Assembly: GCF_000004075.3 (NCBI RefSeq)
Contig: NC_026661.2
Location: 3,534,001-3,598,000 of the forward strand
Source: Cucumis sativus
Lineage: Eukaryota > Streptophyta > Magnoliopsida > Cucurbitales > Cucurbitaceae
DNA length: 64,000 bases
Direction of reading: 5' to 3'
Below are positions 1 to 11,799 of the stretch, piece after piece (position 1 is the stretch's first letter; each line of letters begins with the position of its first letter). Position numbers and translations under genes: made by a program. The notes under the pieces are model-generated. The model did not search any database and had not been told where the DNA came from. It was given only the letters and a program-made list of their open reading frames with translations.

Positions 1-2
1 TG

Positions 3-1423
3 GATACCTTTTCACCAGTGGCGAAAATAAGCACTGTGAAGATATTCTTAGCTCTTGCCACATCCTATAATTGGTCCATTAGCCAAATGGACATAAATAA
101 TGCCTTCCTCAATGGAGACTTATTTGAAGAAGTGCACATGACCCTACCATTGGGTTATCAAACCTCTCAAGTACCAGACAAAGGAGAGAAATTGGCTTGT
201 AAACTAAATAAGTCCATTTACGGTCTTAAACAAGCATCAAGGCAATGGTTCCTAAAATTTGCAGCAGCAATATCCTCACATGGTTTCATCCAATCCAAGG
301 CTGATTACTCCTTATTTACTAAGGGGAATGGAAGCACCTTTGTAGCATTATTAGTATATGTTGATGACATATTACTAACAGGACCATCTCCTTCGAATAT
401 CAACTCAGTCAAAGATTCTTTGAAGGCACACTTCAAATTAAAGGACCTAGGACAAGCAAGATACTTCTTGGGTCTAGAATTATCAAGATCTGAACGAGGA
501 CTTATGCTCTCCCAAAGAAAATATTGTCTTCAAATCCTAGAAGATACTGGTTTTCTTGATTCTAAACCAGTTGTAGCACCTATGGATCCTAATCTGAACG
601 AGGACTTATGCTCTCCCAAAGAAAATATTGTCTTCAAATCCTAGAAGATACTGGTTTTCTTGATTCTAAACCAGTTGTAGCACCTATGGATCCTAATCTG
701 AAGCTATGTAAATCTGAAGGAGAACAACTAATTGAGGAAGACGCCACTTGCTATAGAAGATTAATTGGCAGACTGATATACTTACAAATATCCAGACCTG
801 ATATTTGCTTCTCTGTTCACCGCTTAAGCCAATTTCTGCACAAACCTACTAAACATCACCTAGATGCTGCTCATCACCTATTGAAGTACCTCAAAGGTTC
901 CTCAGGACAAGGTGTTTTAATAAAACCTATTGATTCGTTTCACTTAAAAGCCTTCGTTGTTGCTGATTGGGGATCGTGCCTTGACACTAGAAGATCGGTC
1001 ACAGGGTTCTGTATCTTCCTAGGGGATTCCATCATCTCCTGGAAATCTAAGAAACAACCAACCGTCTCAAGGTCCTCTGCAGAAGCTGAATATAGAGCCT
1101 TAGCATCAGTCACCAGTGAGCTAGTATGGATCACACAACTCCTTACTGATTTTAAAGTAAAGACCTTGATGCCAACCACTGTTTTCTGTGATAATCAAGC
1201 AGCCATTGCTATTGATTCGAATCCGACATTTCATGAACGGACAAAACACATAGAAATTGATTGTCATTTTGTTCGAGACAAAATAGTTGAAGGATTTCTA
1301 AAGGTTTTACCTATCAACACTAGCCTACAACTAGCTGATATGTTCACTAAAGCACTACCTTCATCTACCTTAAACAGATATATATCCAAGTTGGGAATGA
1401 AAGACATTCATCGTCCAACTTGA
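3..1423 (+). pseudogene. copia pol fragment: reverse transcriptase plus RNase H, frameshifted
   Basis: The frame is open from the left edge to a stop at 642-644. It carries the RVT_2-type reverse transcriptase with the SQMDINNAFLNG segment, the YGLKQASRQW segment and the catalytic YVDD motif near base 360. A second frame, closing at 1421-1423, carries the rest of the polymerase (IGRLIYL...RPDI) and an RNase H domain with the SSAEAEYRAL motif, the FCDNQAAIAI segment and the RTKHIEIDCHFVRD motif near the C-terminus. The two frames overlap only because the 104-bp segment is present twice. 104 is not a multiple of three, so the polyprotein is interrupted. Apart from this lesion the frames are clean, so the copy is not old. 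Product if intact: replication enzymes of the element. Confidence 0.92.
490..697 (+). repeat. perfect 104-bp direct tandem duplication inside pol
   Basis: Bases 490-593 are repeated without visible mismatch at 594-697. The junction shares the short word ATCTGAA on both sides, which fits replication slippage or microhomology-mediated duplication. The unit length (104 = 34 codons + 2) shifts the frame. Confidence 0.95.
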
Positions 1424-1429
1424 GGGGAG

Positions 1430-1642
1430 TATTAACAATAAAAGTAGTTAGACTGTTATTTTCTGTTGTATTAGTTGTATTAGTTAATCTGTTAGACAGT
1501 TATTAGTTGTTGCCAAGCATCTATAAATACCAAGCTTGGTTGATGTAAATATTTTTCATATACAGAAAATAAAGAAATTAACTGCAGTCAGTAAGTTTTC
1601 TCCCAAATCTTGCTTCCTCTGTTAGTTTCAATCTTACCAACA
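1430..1642 (+). repeat. probable 3' LTR of the copia element
   Basis: The sequence begins right after a purine tract (TTGAGGGGAG) and ends in CCAACA. The expected 5' TG is TA here, so the terminus is mutated or slightly misplaced. Inside are a TATA-like TATAAATA near 1522 and an AATAAA signal near 1567, as in short copia LTRs. The length of about 213 bp is an estimate because the partner LTR is outside the window. Confidence 0.65.
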
Positions 1643-2529
1643 TCAATAAAAGAACCCACATGGAGCTAGAGAAGAAAACATCCGAAAGGGCTATGAGAAA
1701 GTGAAAGAATTATTGAAGAAAAAAAGGGGGGAAGGAGGAGTTTTAAAGAGGGAAAAGAGAGAGAAGGATTAAAGCAGTGGTATGGTGATTTTTGATATCT
1801 CGTCAGGATCGTGTAATCAGTATCTTTATTTAACAATGGTCGTCTCTTCAAAATCCGACATTTCTTATACGGATGATTGATTATTTCTTTTTATATATAT
1901 TATGTTTTCTCTTTTCTTCCTTTTGTCATTAAAATAAAACTTTTTATATTTTAATAAATAGAAAAAAATGGAAGTGTAAAAAGAACATGTATATATATAT
2001 ATTTATAAATATAGCAAAATCAATTAATTTCTTAAATGATAAAAGTATATTAATAGATCATATTTATATATGACTTCATGGACTTATCGATTGAACTTAA
2101 ACAATTTTCTTAGAATGTTATTATACACTAACTAATAGACTTATATTTATACTTTTTTTTAAAAAATATTGTTAATTATTTATAAATTTAAATCAATTTA
2201 AATGAGATAGAATTCTTTTTTTCCATTTAAATACGATCAATAAAACCTATTTAAATAATAATTTAAAAAATAATTAAAATAGTGAGGTGTTTCCAAAACA
2301 CTCAAATCTATTTTAAAAGGACATATTTTTTAAATTAATAGAATAAAGAGTAAATATATAAATAATAGGATAATTATAATAGTTAGGAATTTTAAAAATA
2401 ATAATTAAGTGCATTTAAAAAAAATACAAATATGTTATATTCGAAACTATTTCTAAATAATAATTTTTCTTTTGTTTTCTTTTTCCTTTCTCTATTCCTA
2501 ATTAATAAGTAATAAATTTGAATTGGAAA
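1643..2529. other. AT-rich intergenic sequence
   Basis: Low-complexity A/T runs and short TATA stretches. The first 200 bp is purine-rich on the plus strand. No coding frame with sensible composition was seen. The last 300 bp should contain the BUB1 promoter, but no clear element was identified. Confidence 0.6.
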
Positions 2530-2592
2530 ATGGCGCTCTCCTTGGAGCCAATGTACAGTGAGTTTACATCTTCCATTTCTCTTCGTCCTTAA
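2530..2592 (+). promoter_or_regulatory. possible upstream ORF in the BUB1 leader
   Basis: An ATG at 2530 opens 20 codons and stops at TAA 2590-2592, 21 bp before the BUB1 ATG at 2614. It lies in a stretch of coding-like composition that is probably 5' UTR. Whether it is transcribed depends on the start site, which cannot be read from the sequence. Confidence 0.4.
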
Positions 2593-2613
2593 ACGAGCAG
2601 AAAGCTACCACCA

Positions 2614-5600
2614 ATGGCGATTTTCTTTGCCGATTCTCAAATCTCCACCACCACAGCATCCCCTCAAGACCCTTTGTTGCCTTGGCTCTGGTATTCCTTG
2701 ATTTCTGTTATGTGATAGAGCTTATTTACAGCCATTCTTACATTCAGTCTCAGGAAAATTGTTCGTGCTATTTGGTTCCATTTGTAGGTCCATCAAGGCT
2801 GCTCTTGAAAATTCAACTTCAGGCAATGTTTCTGGGTCAGAACTCGCCAAGCTTCTTTCCGATTGCATTGGAAATTTCCGCGGCAATGTCAAGTACAAAA
2901 ACGATGTTCGATTTCTCAAGATTTGGTTTCTCTCTGTGCGTAATTATCTTTCTCTAACTGTTATATTTGTGGGTTTAACTTATCGTCTTTGTTTCATACA
3001 TGCGGTTGATTTGATAACTTGTATGTGAGCATGTGCTATGTTTTTGATGAAGTATCTTTTGAAATTTGCTTATGCTACCTACTTCCCTACCCTTCTCTTT
3101 CCTTTTCCAATCATGCTCACTTTAGATGATTTGTATAATTTTGTTTTATGTGTAAATGCTTGGATCTCTTTGAAAAGTTAGGCATTTCCGACAATTGTTA
3201 ATCCGGTTGTTGATTTTGAATAATGAATTAACATTATGTTGTTCGTGCAAATAGATTGGTATGAGGGAGGATTTTGAAACTGGGTTCAAGGAATTGTTGG
3301 AGCAGGAGATATGCATTAGCAATTCTTTACTTTATATTTGGTTGGCGGCGTTTCTCGAATCCAAGGGAAGGTTGAACGACGCTAACATAGTTTATGAGCT
3401 TGGGTTGATGAGGTATTCCTATCTCTCTCTCTCCTTGACTGCTGTTAAATACATGTAGATTACGCCTGAGAAAATTTTTGTTGATTAGGATTTTTTTTAT
3501 TTGGTTGTGTTCTGTGTTGTTTAGTTCCTTATATTTTTAAGTGATAAACTGATAATAGGAACGCCGAGCCCCTTGAGTGGCTGAAAAAGGCAAAAAGATT
3601 GTTTATTGATAGGATATCTGAGTTGGTCAATACTCATTCAATGCAAGTGGTACGTGATCTTAAAGCATAAAACCATTGAAGTTCACATTCCTTCAATTGT
3701 ATAATTTAAGAAATTTGAAACTGTTGGTTTGCATTTCTGTAGAATGATGTCAGTGAATCCACCAAATTTGCAGAAAGTTACATCAACCCTTGGTCTTCCT
3801 CCATTATGAGCGATTTATTAAACAAGATTAGTCCAAAGATTATGAAGTATGATGTAAGAAATTGCAGTTTTCTTCTGCCAAATGATGAAAACAAGCTGGT
3901 TATATTGTTCAAATATTACTCTCAAACTAAATTTAATATGAATTTAATGTTTGTTTCAGGGTTACCATTCAAGTACCAAAGCCTACTCTAAAAAGATGAA
4001 TCTAAAGTCATTGCGCAATTCATCAAGAAATAAGACTATTGAGATTGGTAATTTTTTATGTCACATTATATTTAGATTTGTCACCTAAACGGATATAACT
4101 ACCTTCAGTTTATCCTTCAAACGAACGAGCTTTCTTGAAATATCGTATGAGAAATGGAGGAAATAGTTCTCTTATGGCATGGATTCATATTTTATTATAA
4201 TGATACCCTTACCAAAATTAACAGGTGGAAAGAAGTATGAGATTAAAGGCTGTGCCGGTACCGGCGGTTTTGCTCAAGTATATAAATCATATCTTGACAG
4301 CAACCCAGATGATGTAGTAGCACTGAAGGTAAAATTTCCTATTGATTGATATGCAATATGCATATGTCCTTTTTTTCTAGCATTCCTTGTATGTCATACC
4401 TGAATGCGATCTAGTTGGATATCATGATTCCCTTCGAATGCTTGCCAGATACAAACACCTCCTTTTCCTTGGGAGTTCTACATGTATCGTCAACTCGATC
4501 TACGTGTCGCTGCTAAGGAAGTATGTACTAGGCTACTAGCCCCTTATTTTCATCAAGCATTTATTACCTCTAAATGTTAGCAACTCGATTTATACTCCTA
4601 CTCTCTCTCTCATAATGTCAGAGGTCAAGTTTTGGTTGTGCTCATGCCATGTATCTCTATTCTGACTACAGCATACTTATATGTGATTACTTGGCTCATG
4701 GAACATTGCAGGTTAGTATACAGATTCTGAACCTTCTATACTTTATGGCCTTTTAAAATATTCATTGCAAGTAACTATCTTGTTAAAACCTCGTGCAGGA
4801 TGCCATAAATTCGTATGTAGTCCTTGGAAAGACAATGGAAGAAGTTTTATGCATCTATTACACCATAGAGATGCTCTACATGTTAGAAACTTTACACAGC
4901 ATTGACATTATCCATGGGGATTTTAAACCGGACAATCTGCTTATTCGTTATGCGGGGTAAATATATTTTGGTTCTAGATATTTATTGATGACATCCATCT
5001 TTCTGAAAGTTGATTTCATTATATAGTTCCCAATTACAATACTCGTGAAAAAAAAAAAGAACCGTAATAAATGAAAAGATGAAACCTCTAGTTCTTATTA
5101 CAACTTCAGCCTACCAACAATGATTAGCACCCGGCCGGAGAATGTACTCCAATTTAATAGTTCTTTACCAATTTATTTTATTTATCCGTTATGCAGTGAA
5201 AGCGTAACAGAAGATGGTTTTCAGGAACGTCATGGTCCTTGGCAAGATCAGGTATGTAGTATCATCCCCTTTTTTTGTTCCCAAGTCATTACATGTCTAC
5301 TTGGAATGGCCTTTTAAGTGCTGAAAAAAAAGTGTTTCTGAATGAATTTTTTTTGCGTTTTAAGCACTTTTAAAGGCATTCCAAGCCGACCCTATTAACT
5401 GTTAGCAAACAAGATTATTTGTAGTTTTTATATTATAGGGGCTTTGCCTTGTTGATTGGGGAAGAGGTATAGATTTGCAACTCTTTCCTGAAAATGTAGA
5501 ATTTAAAGGAGATTGCCGAACTTCCGGCTTTCGTTGTCCAGAAATGCTAGAGAATAGACCTTGGAAATATCAGGTCAGTTTCTTCTACATTGTGGTTGTT

Positions 5601-6294
5601 TATAACAGCTCTAAAGGAAACCCACTATAAAGAAGAAAACAGAAGCTCTACCAATTGCATTTTGTCGTTTGTACAGGTAGACATCTATGGCTTATGTGTA
5701 GTCGTCCACACGATGCTTCACGGTTCTTACATGGAAGTTGAGAAAAAGGCATCATCTGATGGTGACTTTGTTTATTTACCCAAATCATCCTTTAAGCGGT
5801 ATTAGTCACGATTTTTTACTTTTTAGCTTCCATCAAGTAATCATTTGTTTTTTAAAATGTAAAGCGTATTTTCTCACAATTTCTTGCCATACTTTACATT
5901 TTTTTTTAAAACCAGAGTTTAATTTTTAGTCAAATTCCAAAAATAAAAATAATATTTTAAGAACTACTTTTAGTTTTCAAATTATGTCATGGTTTTGAAA
6001 ACATTGGCTAAAAAATGTAGAAAACAAATGGAAGAAGTGTTTTATAGAGGGTAACTGCCCTCTTCACCTCCTCCCTCTGACTTGTTCTCTCTGTTCCTCT
6101 ATAGGTATTGGAACATTGAATTATGGAAGAATCTGTTCACGAAGTTGCTTAATATCACACCAGGTCATTACAACAAAGAGTTGTTGCAGAGTTTAAGGAA
6201 ATCTTTCCAGGATTACATGTGCTCCAATCCTCAACTTATAAGGAAGTTAAAGGAGTTACTTGTAAAACAAAGAGCTTCCTTGTGTACTTCTTAA
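2614..6294 (+). CDS. BUB1: mitotic checkpoint serine/threonine kinase BUB1 (plant BMF1 type)
   Basis: Spliced from 14 exons: 2614-2690, 2788-2935, 3255-3412, 3559-3649, 3743-3853, 3960-4047, 4225-4328, 4449-4520, 4622-4711, 4799-4956, 5197-5251, 5439-5573, 5677-5798, 6105-6294. The frame is continuous through all GT-AG junctions and gives 532 aa. The N-terminal third carries the Mad3/BUB1 homology region, with DVRFLKIWF at the exon 2/3 border and a TPR-like helix pair following. The C-terminal kinase domain (about 226-520) has a glycine loop (GTGGFAQVYK, near 236-245), the ATP-binding lysine at 259, HGDFKPDN at 352-359, DWG at 390-392 and TSGFRCPEM in the activation segment. HGD in place of HRD is usual for BUB1. 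Known role of the family: spindle assembly checkpoint at kinetochores. It is compact, lacking the long middle region of animal BUB1, as in plants. The start ATG was chosen because exon 1 joins in frame to the conserved PWLWSIKAAL. Confidence 0.93.
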
Positions 6295-7570
6295 TCTAGA
6301 ACCTCCTCTTGAATATATGTAAATTCCCAAAAAAATGTAGGTGGTAGAAGTCAACATTTGTACGTCATGGTTCGTGTCTGCCTCTAGCAAACTTAGTTCA
6401 GTTCATTGCTCTGATGATGAAATGTTTGTATTCATTTTTCTTGTCTGTATTATTAAAAACAAAAAAATTTGAATAGTTGTAATATAAGTGGTTTCTTTGA
6501 AACACAGTATCTTGTGGGGTTCATTGTTTATCCTTAAGGTAAGCTGTAATGTAGTAGGTCGCAGATACTCATTTAGATTACATATACACATATATATTGT
6601 TTCACTTTCTTTTCCCTAAATTTTTTTTTTTAGATATGAATTCTCTTGGAAGTTATAAAAATAGAGAATCGTTTCACATAGGTTAAATTGTTCACTAACA
6701 GTTCAAATTTGCTTTTTCTGAGTGAAACTTTGTGATTGCTTAAGCCCCACGATATTCTTATATTTTAAAATAATGCCTAAGAATTGCACGATTTAAGGGA
6801 TATTTAGAAGTGATTTTAATGATTAAAATTGCTCATCATTTTCAAAATTATTTAATGCTTCATCAATTTTGTTTAATACTATAAAATCAAACATTTACTT
6901 AATTTTAAACTTTTAAGCATTTTAGAAATCATTTCAAATATGTGATTTTCTTTCAAATACTAATTAAAAATATATTAATGGATAGCAAATAGGACAATTA
7001 AGCCCCAGATATAGCATATTGTAAAAGAATATACAAATATAACAAATTTAGATCCAATTTTCAAAATTGATTGAAAATAGACTATTAACTCTAGAAGAAA
7101 ATATCATAAATAAATAAACTACCTAATAAATTAGAAAATTGTTAGAAATGACAGAACTACTAAAAATATTAACAAACATACAAAATTTTATAATCTAAAC
7201 TTCTATCTTTGCTATACACTTGTAAATATTTTAGTTCATTTTAGTCTAAAGATAGTTACAAATATAATAATTAAATATATAACAATATTTTAAAAAATTT
7301 ACAAATATAACAAAATTCTAAATCTATCAATAATAAAAGTCTATAACTGATAGACCACGTTTTAAATACAGATCTATTATCGATGAATTTTATTATATTT
7401 GTAATTTTTAAAAAATGTTCTTGCATGGTTATTATTTCTAAAATTTGCGTAGATTATAATTACCATTTAGGAATACTTCCATGATAAAATTTGGGCTTTT
7501 GGGCGTCCATGTTGTGGGCCAGTTAGCCAAATGAAGCCCAATGAAAATCGGGATTAAATTTGGGCTTTGA
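6295..7570. other. intergenic, with an AT-rich dispersed repeat
   Basis: The first 100-250 bp is presumably BUB1 3' UTR. From about 6980 to 7470 the sequence resembles AT-rich interspersed repeats seen elsewhere in the window, with phrases such as 'acaaatataacaaa' and the 'ctatcaataataaaag...gatagac' core at about 7318-7412. No coding frame was found. Confidence 0.55.
7318..7412. repeat. dispersed 'gatagac/ctatcaat' repeat, copy near BUB1
   Basis: Short partly palindromic words (ctatcaataataaaag, gatagacc, ctattatcgatg) lie between 'tataacaaaat' and 'tatatttgtaa'. The same arrangement recurs at about 20735-20870, 34800-34880, 35300-35410 and 35635-35700. It is probably a small non-autonomous element or its remnant; the class is not determined. 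Confidence 0.45.
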
Positions 7571-7599
7571 CTTTAGGCCCAGTATCTGACCGACGGTGT

Positions 7600-9223
7600 G
7601 GCCTCTCGGCCTCTTCCAGCACCGGCGTCATTCAGTTACAGTCGTTAATCGTTTGAAAGAGAGAGTGGCATAGTTGTCATTTATATGTACATGGAAGGGG
7701 GAATTTGTCATCTGTGGTTCAAACCCTAGTCTTTGCGAGCTCTTTCACTCTGACTATATACCGAAGTTTCATTTCTGCATGAAATTGCATTTCGCGGGGC
7801 ACCCACTTGGTGATCTCACCATTTCTGTCTCTTTCACACTCACCGGCCTTTACAGGTCGGACTTTTTTTCTTCTTTGATTTCATGCATTTTTTCCACTCT
7901 GTTTCTCTACTCACTGAGAATATTCAAGTTTGTTGGAAAGAATTTTAGTTCGTTTTTGCTTCTTACCTCATTATGTGGCGATCTACGTTGTTTTTAATGG
8001 AAATCATAGTGTAATTCTACTATTATGATTGTGTTCATCATGTTCTGGCTCTGTAGCTACGGAGAATTTGTTAGAGGTATAAGGTATTTTGTTTGTTGTT
8101 GGAGATCATTGTTATTACTAGCTTCAGGAAGATCTCTGAAAAGTCAACTTTTTTTCTTTATTTTCTTAGTCTTGTAGAGAGATTGAGAATAGGTTGTGTC
8201 TTTTACACTCAGCCGATTATATGCTGTATATTCCTTGTAATAATATTCTGTGCTATTGGTATGGTTAATGCAAAGTGGGAATCTCAAGGTCGAAACCTTA
8301 ATGGTGTGGTTATAGTTATCTTATTTTAAATATAAAGGGAAAGATATCCTAAATTTTTTTTAGATTCTCAAACACGAGTTTGTACCAAAAAATGGTATAC
8401 TGAAAGAACCCACAGATACTGAAGAGTGGGGCTTTTCCTTTTATCTGGTACAACGGTGATCATTTGGGTGTTCGCTTAATTTACTGCTGCCTTTTCATCT
8501 AGTATCCGGAGCTCTTATTTTGGTTTTGTCTATGGTAGGTGGGCCAAATGTTATATTTGGATGTTTACTAAATTCTTTCTTTAGAGGAGAAAGACTATTT
8601 GTCTCAGGGTGGAGAATTTGGAAGCTATAACTGTGATAAGTATGGTTAGGTTCTGTTTCTATCCTTGGATTTCGACATATTTTAAATCATACGTGGTATT
8701 GGCTCACCACATGCTGGTATGGGTTGGAGAAGCCTTACATTTTAAAATTTCTATGATTTGGTTTCCTTTAGGAGATCAGTACATATTTATGTTTTTTTTT
8801 CTGACTGTAAGGAGCAAATTACTTTAGAATCCGTAATTTATAAATAAAATTTTGGCTGCTTCTACTCAAGTCCCTTGCGCACGATGTATGAGTAGAATTT
8901 AAGGATTTAACGAACTAATCTTGTTTTTAAGAGATGTTTATAGATGAGGGAAAAAATTCTTGGTAGTTGCACATACAGCAATGATTTCAGTTGAAAGGAC
9001 CATGCCAGAGTAGCCTACTTTATACTATATTGATAAAGAATGTAATTAATGCCTATTTTTGCCAAGCTCTTGTTATACTTGGATACCACATTCTCAGCAA
9101 AATTATTTAGTTATGCTTTCTATGCTCAAAACTTGGTTTTATCTTGCAATTGTTCTTATTAAAAAGAAAACTTAGCCATGTTTATCTTGCACCTATGTAT
9201 AGGTCCCCATCTGAGTCTCTACG
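7600..9223 (+). promoter_or_regulatory. 5' leader of the ADP/ATP carrier gene with a probable intron
   Basis: Sequence of UTR-like composition runs from about 7600 to 7855. A good donor follows (CAG/GTCGG at 7856) and an acceptor (TATAG) ends at 9202, 21 bp before the start codon. This implies a 1.35-kb leader intron, which is common in plant ADP/ATP carrier genes. Short upstream ORFs are present in the putative leader (for example 7685-7729). The transcription start is not known: a TATATA at about 7755 could place it further right. Confidence 0.5.
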
Positions 9224-10690
9224 ATGGAAGATTCCTCACACCAATCATCGGTGTTTCAGAAGATATGTGGCCATTCTTACCTCACTTCTAGACTTTCCCC
9301 TAACCTTCACTCCACACGGTTGACCGGTGTATTTGCTAATGGGGTTTTGGAGAATCCCTTGAAGACAGCTTATCATGGGACTGGCTTGGCTGGAGTTTCA
9401 CCCACTTCTCCTTTTCTTGTACAAGCTCCTTCTGAGAAAGGTGCAGCTGGATTTGCTGTGGATTTTCTTATGGGAGGAGTATCTGCTGCTGTTTCTAAAA
9501 CAGCTGCTGCTCCAATTGAGCGTGTCAAATTGCTGATCCAAAATCAGGACGAGATGCTCAAAACTGGTAGGCTATCTGAGCCATACAAAGGAATCACCGA
9601 CTGCTTTGCCCGAACAATTAAAGATGAAGGAGTCATAGCTCTATGGAGGGGAAACACTGCAAATGTTATCAGATACTTCCCCACACAAGTCTGTTTTCTT
9701 TTGATAAGAAAATTTTAATTTTTCTAAATAATTAATTATCACTATTCTTTGTTATCTGCTTGTTTTTTGGCTCCCGTTATTTACCATTACAATAATGATG
9801 TTAAATATATAAAAATTGCTGGTGCACTAGGCTTTGAATTTTGCCTTCAAGGATTACTTCAAGAGGCTGTTCAACTTCAAGAAAGACAGAGATGGTTACT
9901 GGAAATGGTTTGCTGGGAATTTGGCCTCTGGTGGTGCTGCTGGTGCTTCATCTCTTTTATTTGTTTATTCCCTCGATTATGCTAGAACTCGTCTGGCCAA
10001 TGATGCCAAGGCTGCAAAAAAGGGTGGTGAGAGGCAGTTTAATGGTCTTGTTGACGTCTACAAGAAAACCCTTAAATCTGATGGCATTGCTGGGCTGTAT
10101 CGTGGATTTAACATCTCTTGTGTTGGAATTATTGTGTACCGTGGTCTTTACTTTGGAATGTATGATTCAATGAAGCCCGTGGTTTTGGTTGGCGATTTGC
10201 AGGTCAGTAGTTTTATTTGTTTGGTACAATTTCTTTCGCGATCTTTAGATAAATAAATCATACTTAAAATACAGTTGTATACTGCCTGATTTAAAGATGG
10301 ATCAAATTTTTATTCTCAAGAGACCTGGTTGGATGAGCGGCAAAAAGATGGGAAGTCATATTAACTAGTGTTTTTGTTCTATATTGGCAGGATAGTTTCC
10401 TTGCTAGTTTCTTGCTTGGTTGGTGTATCACGATAGGAGCTGGTTTGGCTTCTTACCCAATCGATACTGTCCGCAGAAGAATGATGATGACCTCAGGCGA
10501 AGCAGTCAAATATAATAGCTCATTGGATGCATTCAAACAGATCGTTAAGAATGAGGGAACCAAATCTCTCTTCAAGGGTGCTGGGGCAAACATTCTGCGT
10601 GCTGTTGCCGGTGCTGGTGTGTTGGCTGGGTATGACAAACTTCAGCTCCTCGTTCTTGGCAAGAAATATGGTTCCGGTGGTGGTGGTTAA
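9224..10690 (+). CDS. AAC: mitochondrial ADP,ATP carrier protein
   Basis: Three coding exons, 9224-9688, 9831-10202 and 10391-10690, all in phase 0, give 378 aa. The protein exchanges cytosolic ADP for matrix ATP across the inner mitochondrial membrane. Residues 1 to about 75 form the N-terminal extension typical of plant carriers. Three mitochondrial-carrier repeats follow, with signatures PIERVK (97-102), SLDYARTR (202-209) and PIDTVRRR (302-309). The diagnostic RRRMMM of ADP/ATP carriers is at 307-312. The protein ends in a glycine run, also usual for plant members. The length matches the family and no lesion is visible. The ATG at 9224 is the only in-frame start that gives the plant-type presequence. 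Neighbours (BUB1, LRR protein) are unrelated. Confidence 0.96.
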
Positions 10691-11799
10691 AAGAGCTTCT
10701 AAGACGTGCAAGGGATGAGTGAAGATTGCGAAGTTTCTCATAAGTTATCTCTGAGTGTTTGTTGTTTGTGCTTGAGCTTTAAGATGTAATTCTTGGTCAT
10801 TAGAGAATTCTTAACATAGTGATTGCCTTTTGCTAACTTCTGCCGTTTGAAGAAATGTTTGTATTTTGCTGTACATATCGTAAGGACACACGGGCAACTC
10901 TGTTCTTAGCAGAATGTAGGTCTCGGATACTGCTTTTTGTGTAACTTCTTTTATAATATCATTCAAGTTTGCTTTCAATGAGGTGCCAAACCTGAAACCA
11001 AACCATTGAAGACCTTCACTTTTAATAATGAAGCATTTTGCAGTTAACCCCATTCTTAATAACGAATATGGTTCTCTCATGCATTTTAATAATGATTCTA
11101 TGAGGATTATGGTTACTGATTCCCTTTTGAATTTCTTATTTTAAAATGTATATTCTCTCAACTATGACACACAAGGTGGGACATCAATTTTTTTCTTTTA
11201 AATTCATTTGGTTTAGAAGAAACCATATTTAGTCAACTAACTTGATACTTAAGAAACACTAATATTTTCCTTTCTGATATGAATTGGTTTTGCACTAACA
11301 CATAGCAAAGACTTGTAAATACCAAACAATTTCATTCCAAATATTCATTTGGATCAAACAAGTGAAATCCTTGAACATAATTATCCCTTAAGTTTTAAGA
11401 AACCTCATTTAAAGAATAAAGACATCTCTCTCAAATTCCACTTCAAACAAACTGCGAAAACAACTGTGAGGAGCAAAGTCTTTATCATGCTCAAGTAATT
11501 CTCTTCAATGAAAACTTCACCTCATCAAACCCAATCTTCCCTCTATGCTTTCAAATTTCAACACCCTTGTTCAAAATATGTAGTTACAAGCAAATCGTAA
11601 CGGTTAACCATCGTTGTAACAACATATGCCATTGCGAAGAAAAAGAAAGAAAGAAACTTTCTTCCTCCATTATCATCCCATGAAGAAATTAAGCTTCTTA
11701 TTGTACTTAAAACCATAATTAAGCATTAGACTTGAACATTTAGCTGCATAATGTAGTTGCTTATATAAACCAATAATCCTATTAATCACTCAAAGCACA
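10691..11799. other. intergenic: carrier 3' UTR and LRR-gene upstream region
   Basis: About 200 bp of probable 3' UTR of the carrier gene is followed by AT-rich sequence. A TATATAA at 11762-11768 lies only about 35 bp before the ATG at 11800, so if it is the TATA box the leader is very short. No other feature is supported. Confidence 0.5.

Larger units (their letters stand above)
1..1642 (+). mobile_element. 3' part of a Ty1/copia LTR retrotransposon
   Basis: The window opens inside the pol region of a copia-type element and runs through reverse transcriptase, RNase H, a purine-rich polypurine tract (about 1421-1429) and a 3' LTR ending near 1642. The 5' LTR, gag, protease and integrase lie outside the window. 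The order RT then RNase H directly before the LTR, and the YVDD motif, are typical of copia rather than gypsy elements. The copy is defective because of an internal tandem duplication (490-697) that breaks the reading frame. It ends about 970 bp before the BUB1 start codon. Confidence 0.93.

Noticed and set aside
7716-7726. GGTTCAAACCC, a tRNA B-box-like word
   Set aside because: No matching A box, acceptor stem or anticodon arm at the right distance; it lies in the carrier leader.
10811-11080. 89-codon frame on the minus strand downstream of the carrier gene
   Set aside because: No domain or signal, and it overlaps the probable 3' UTR of the carrier. Treated as chance.
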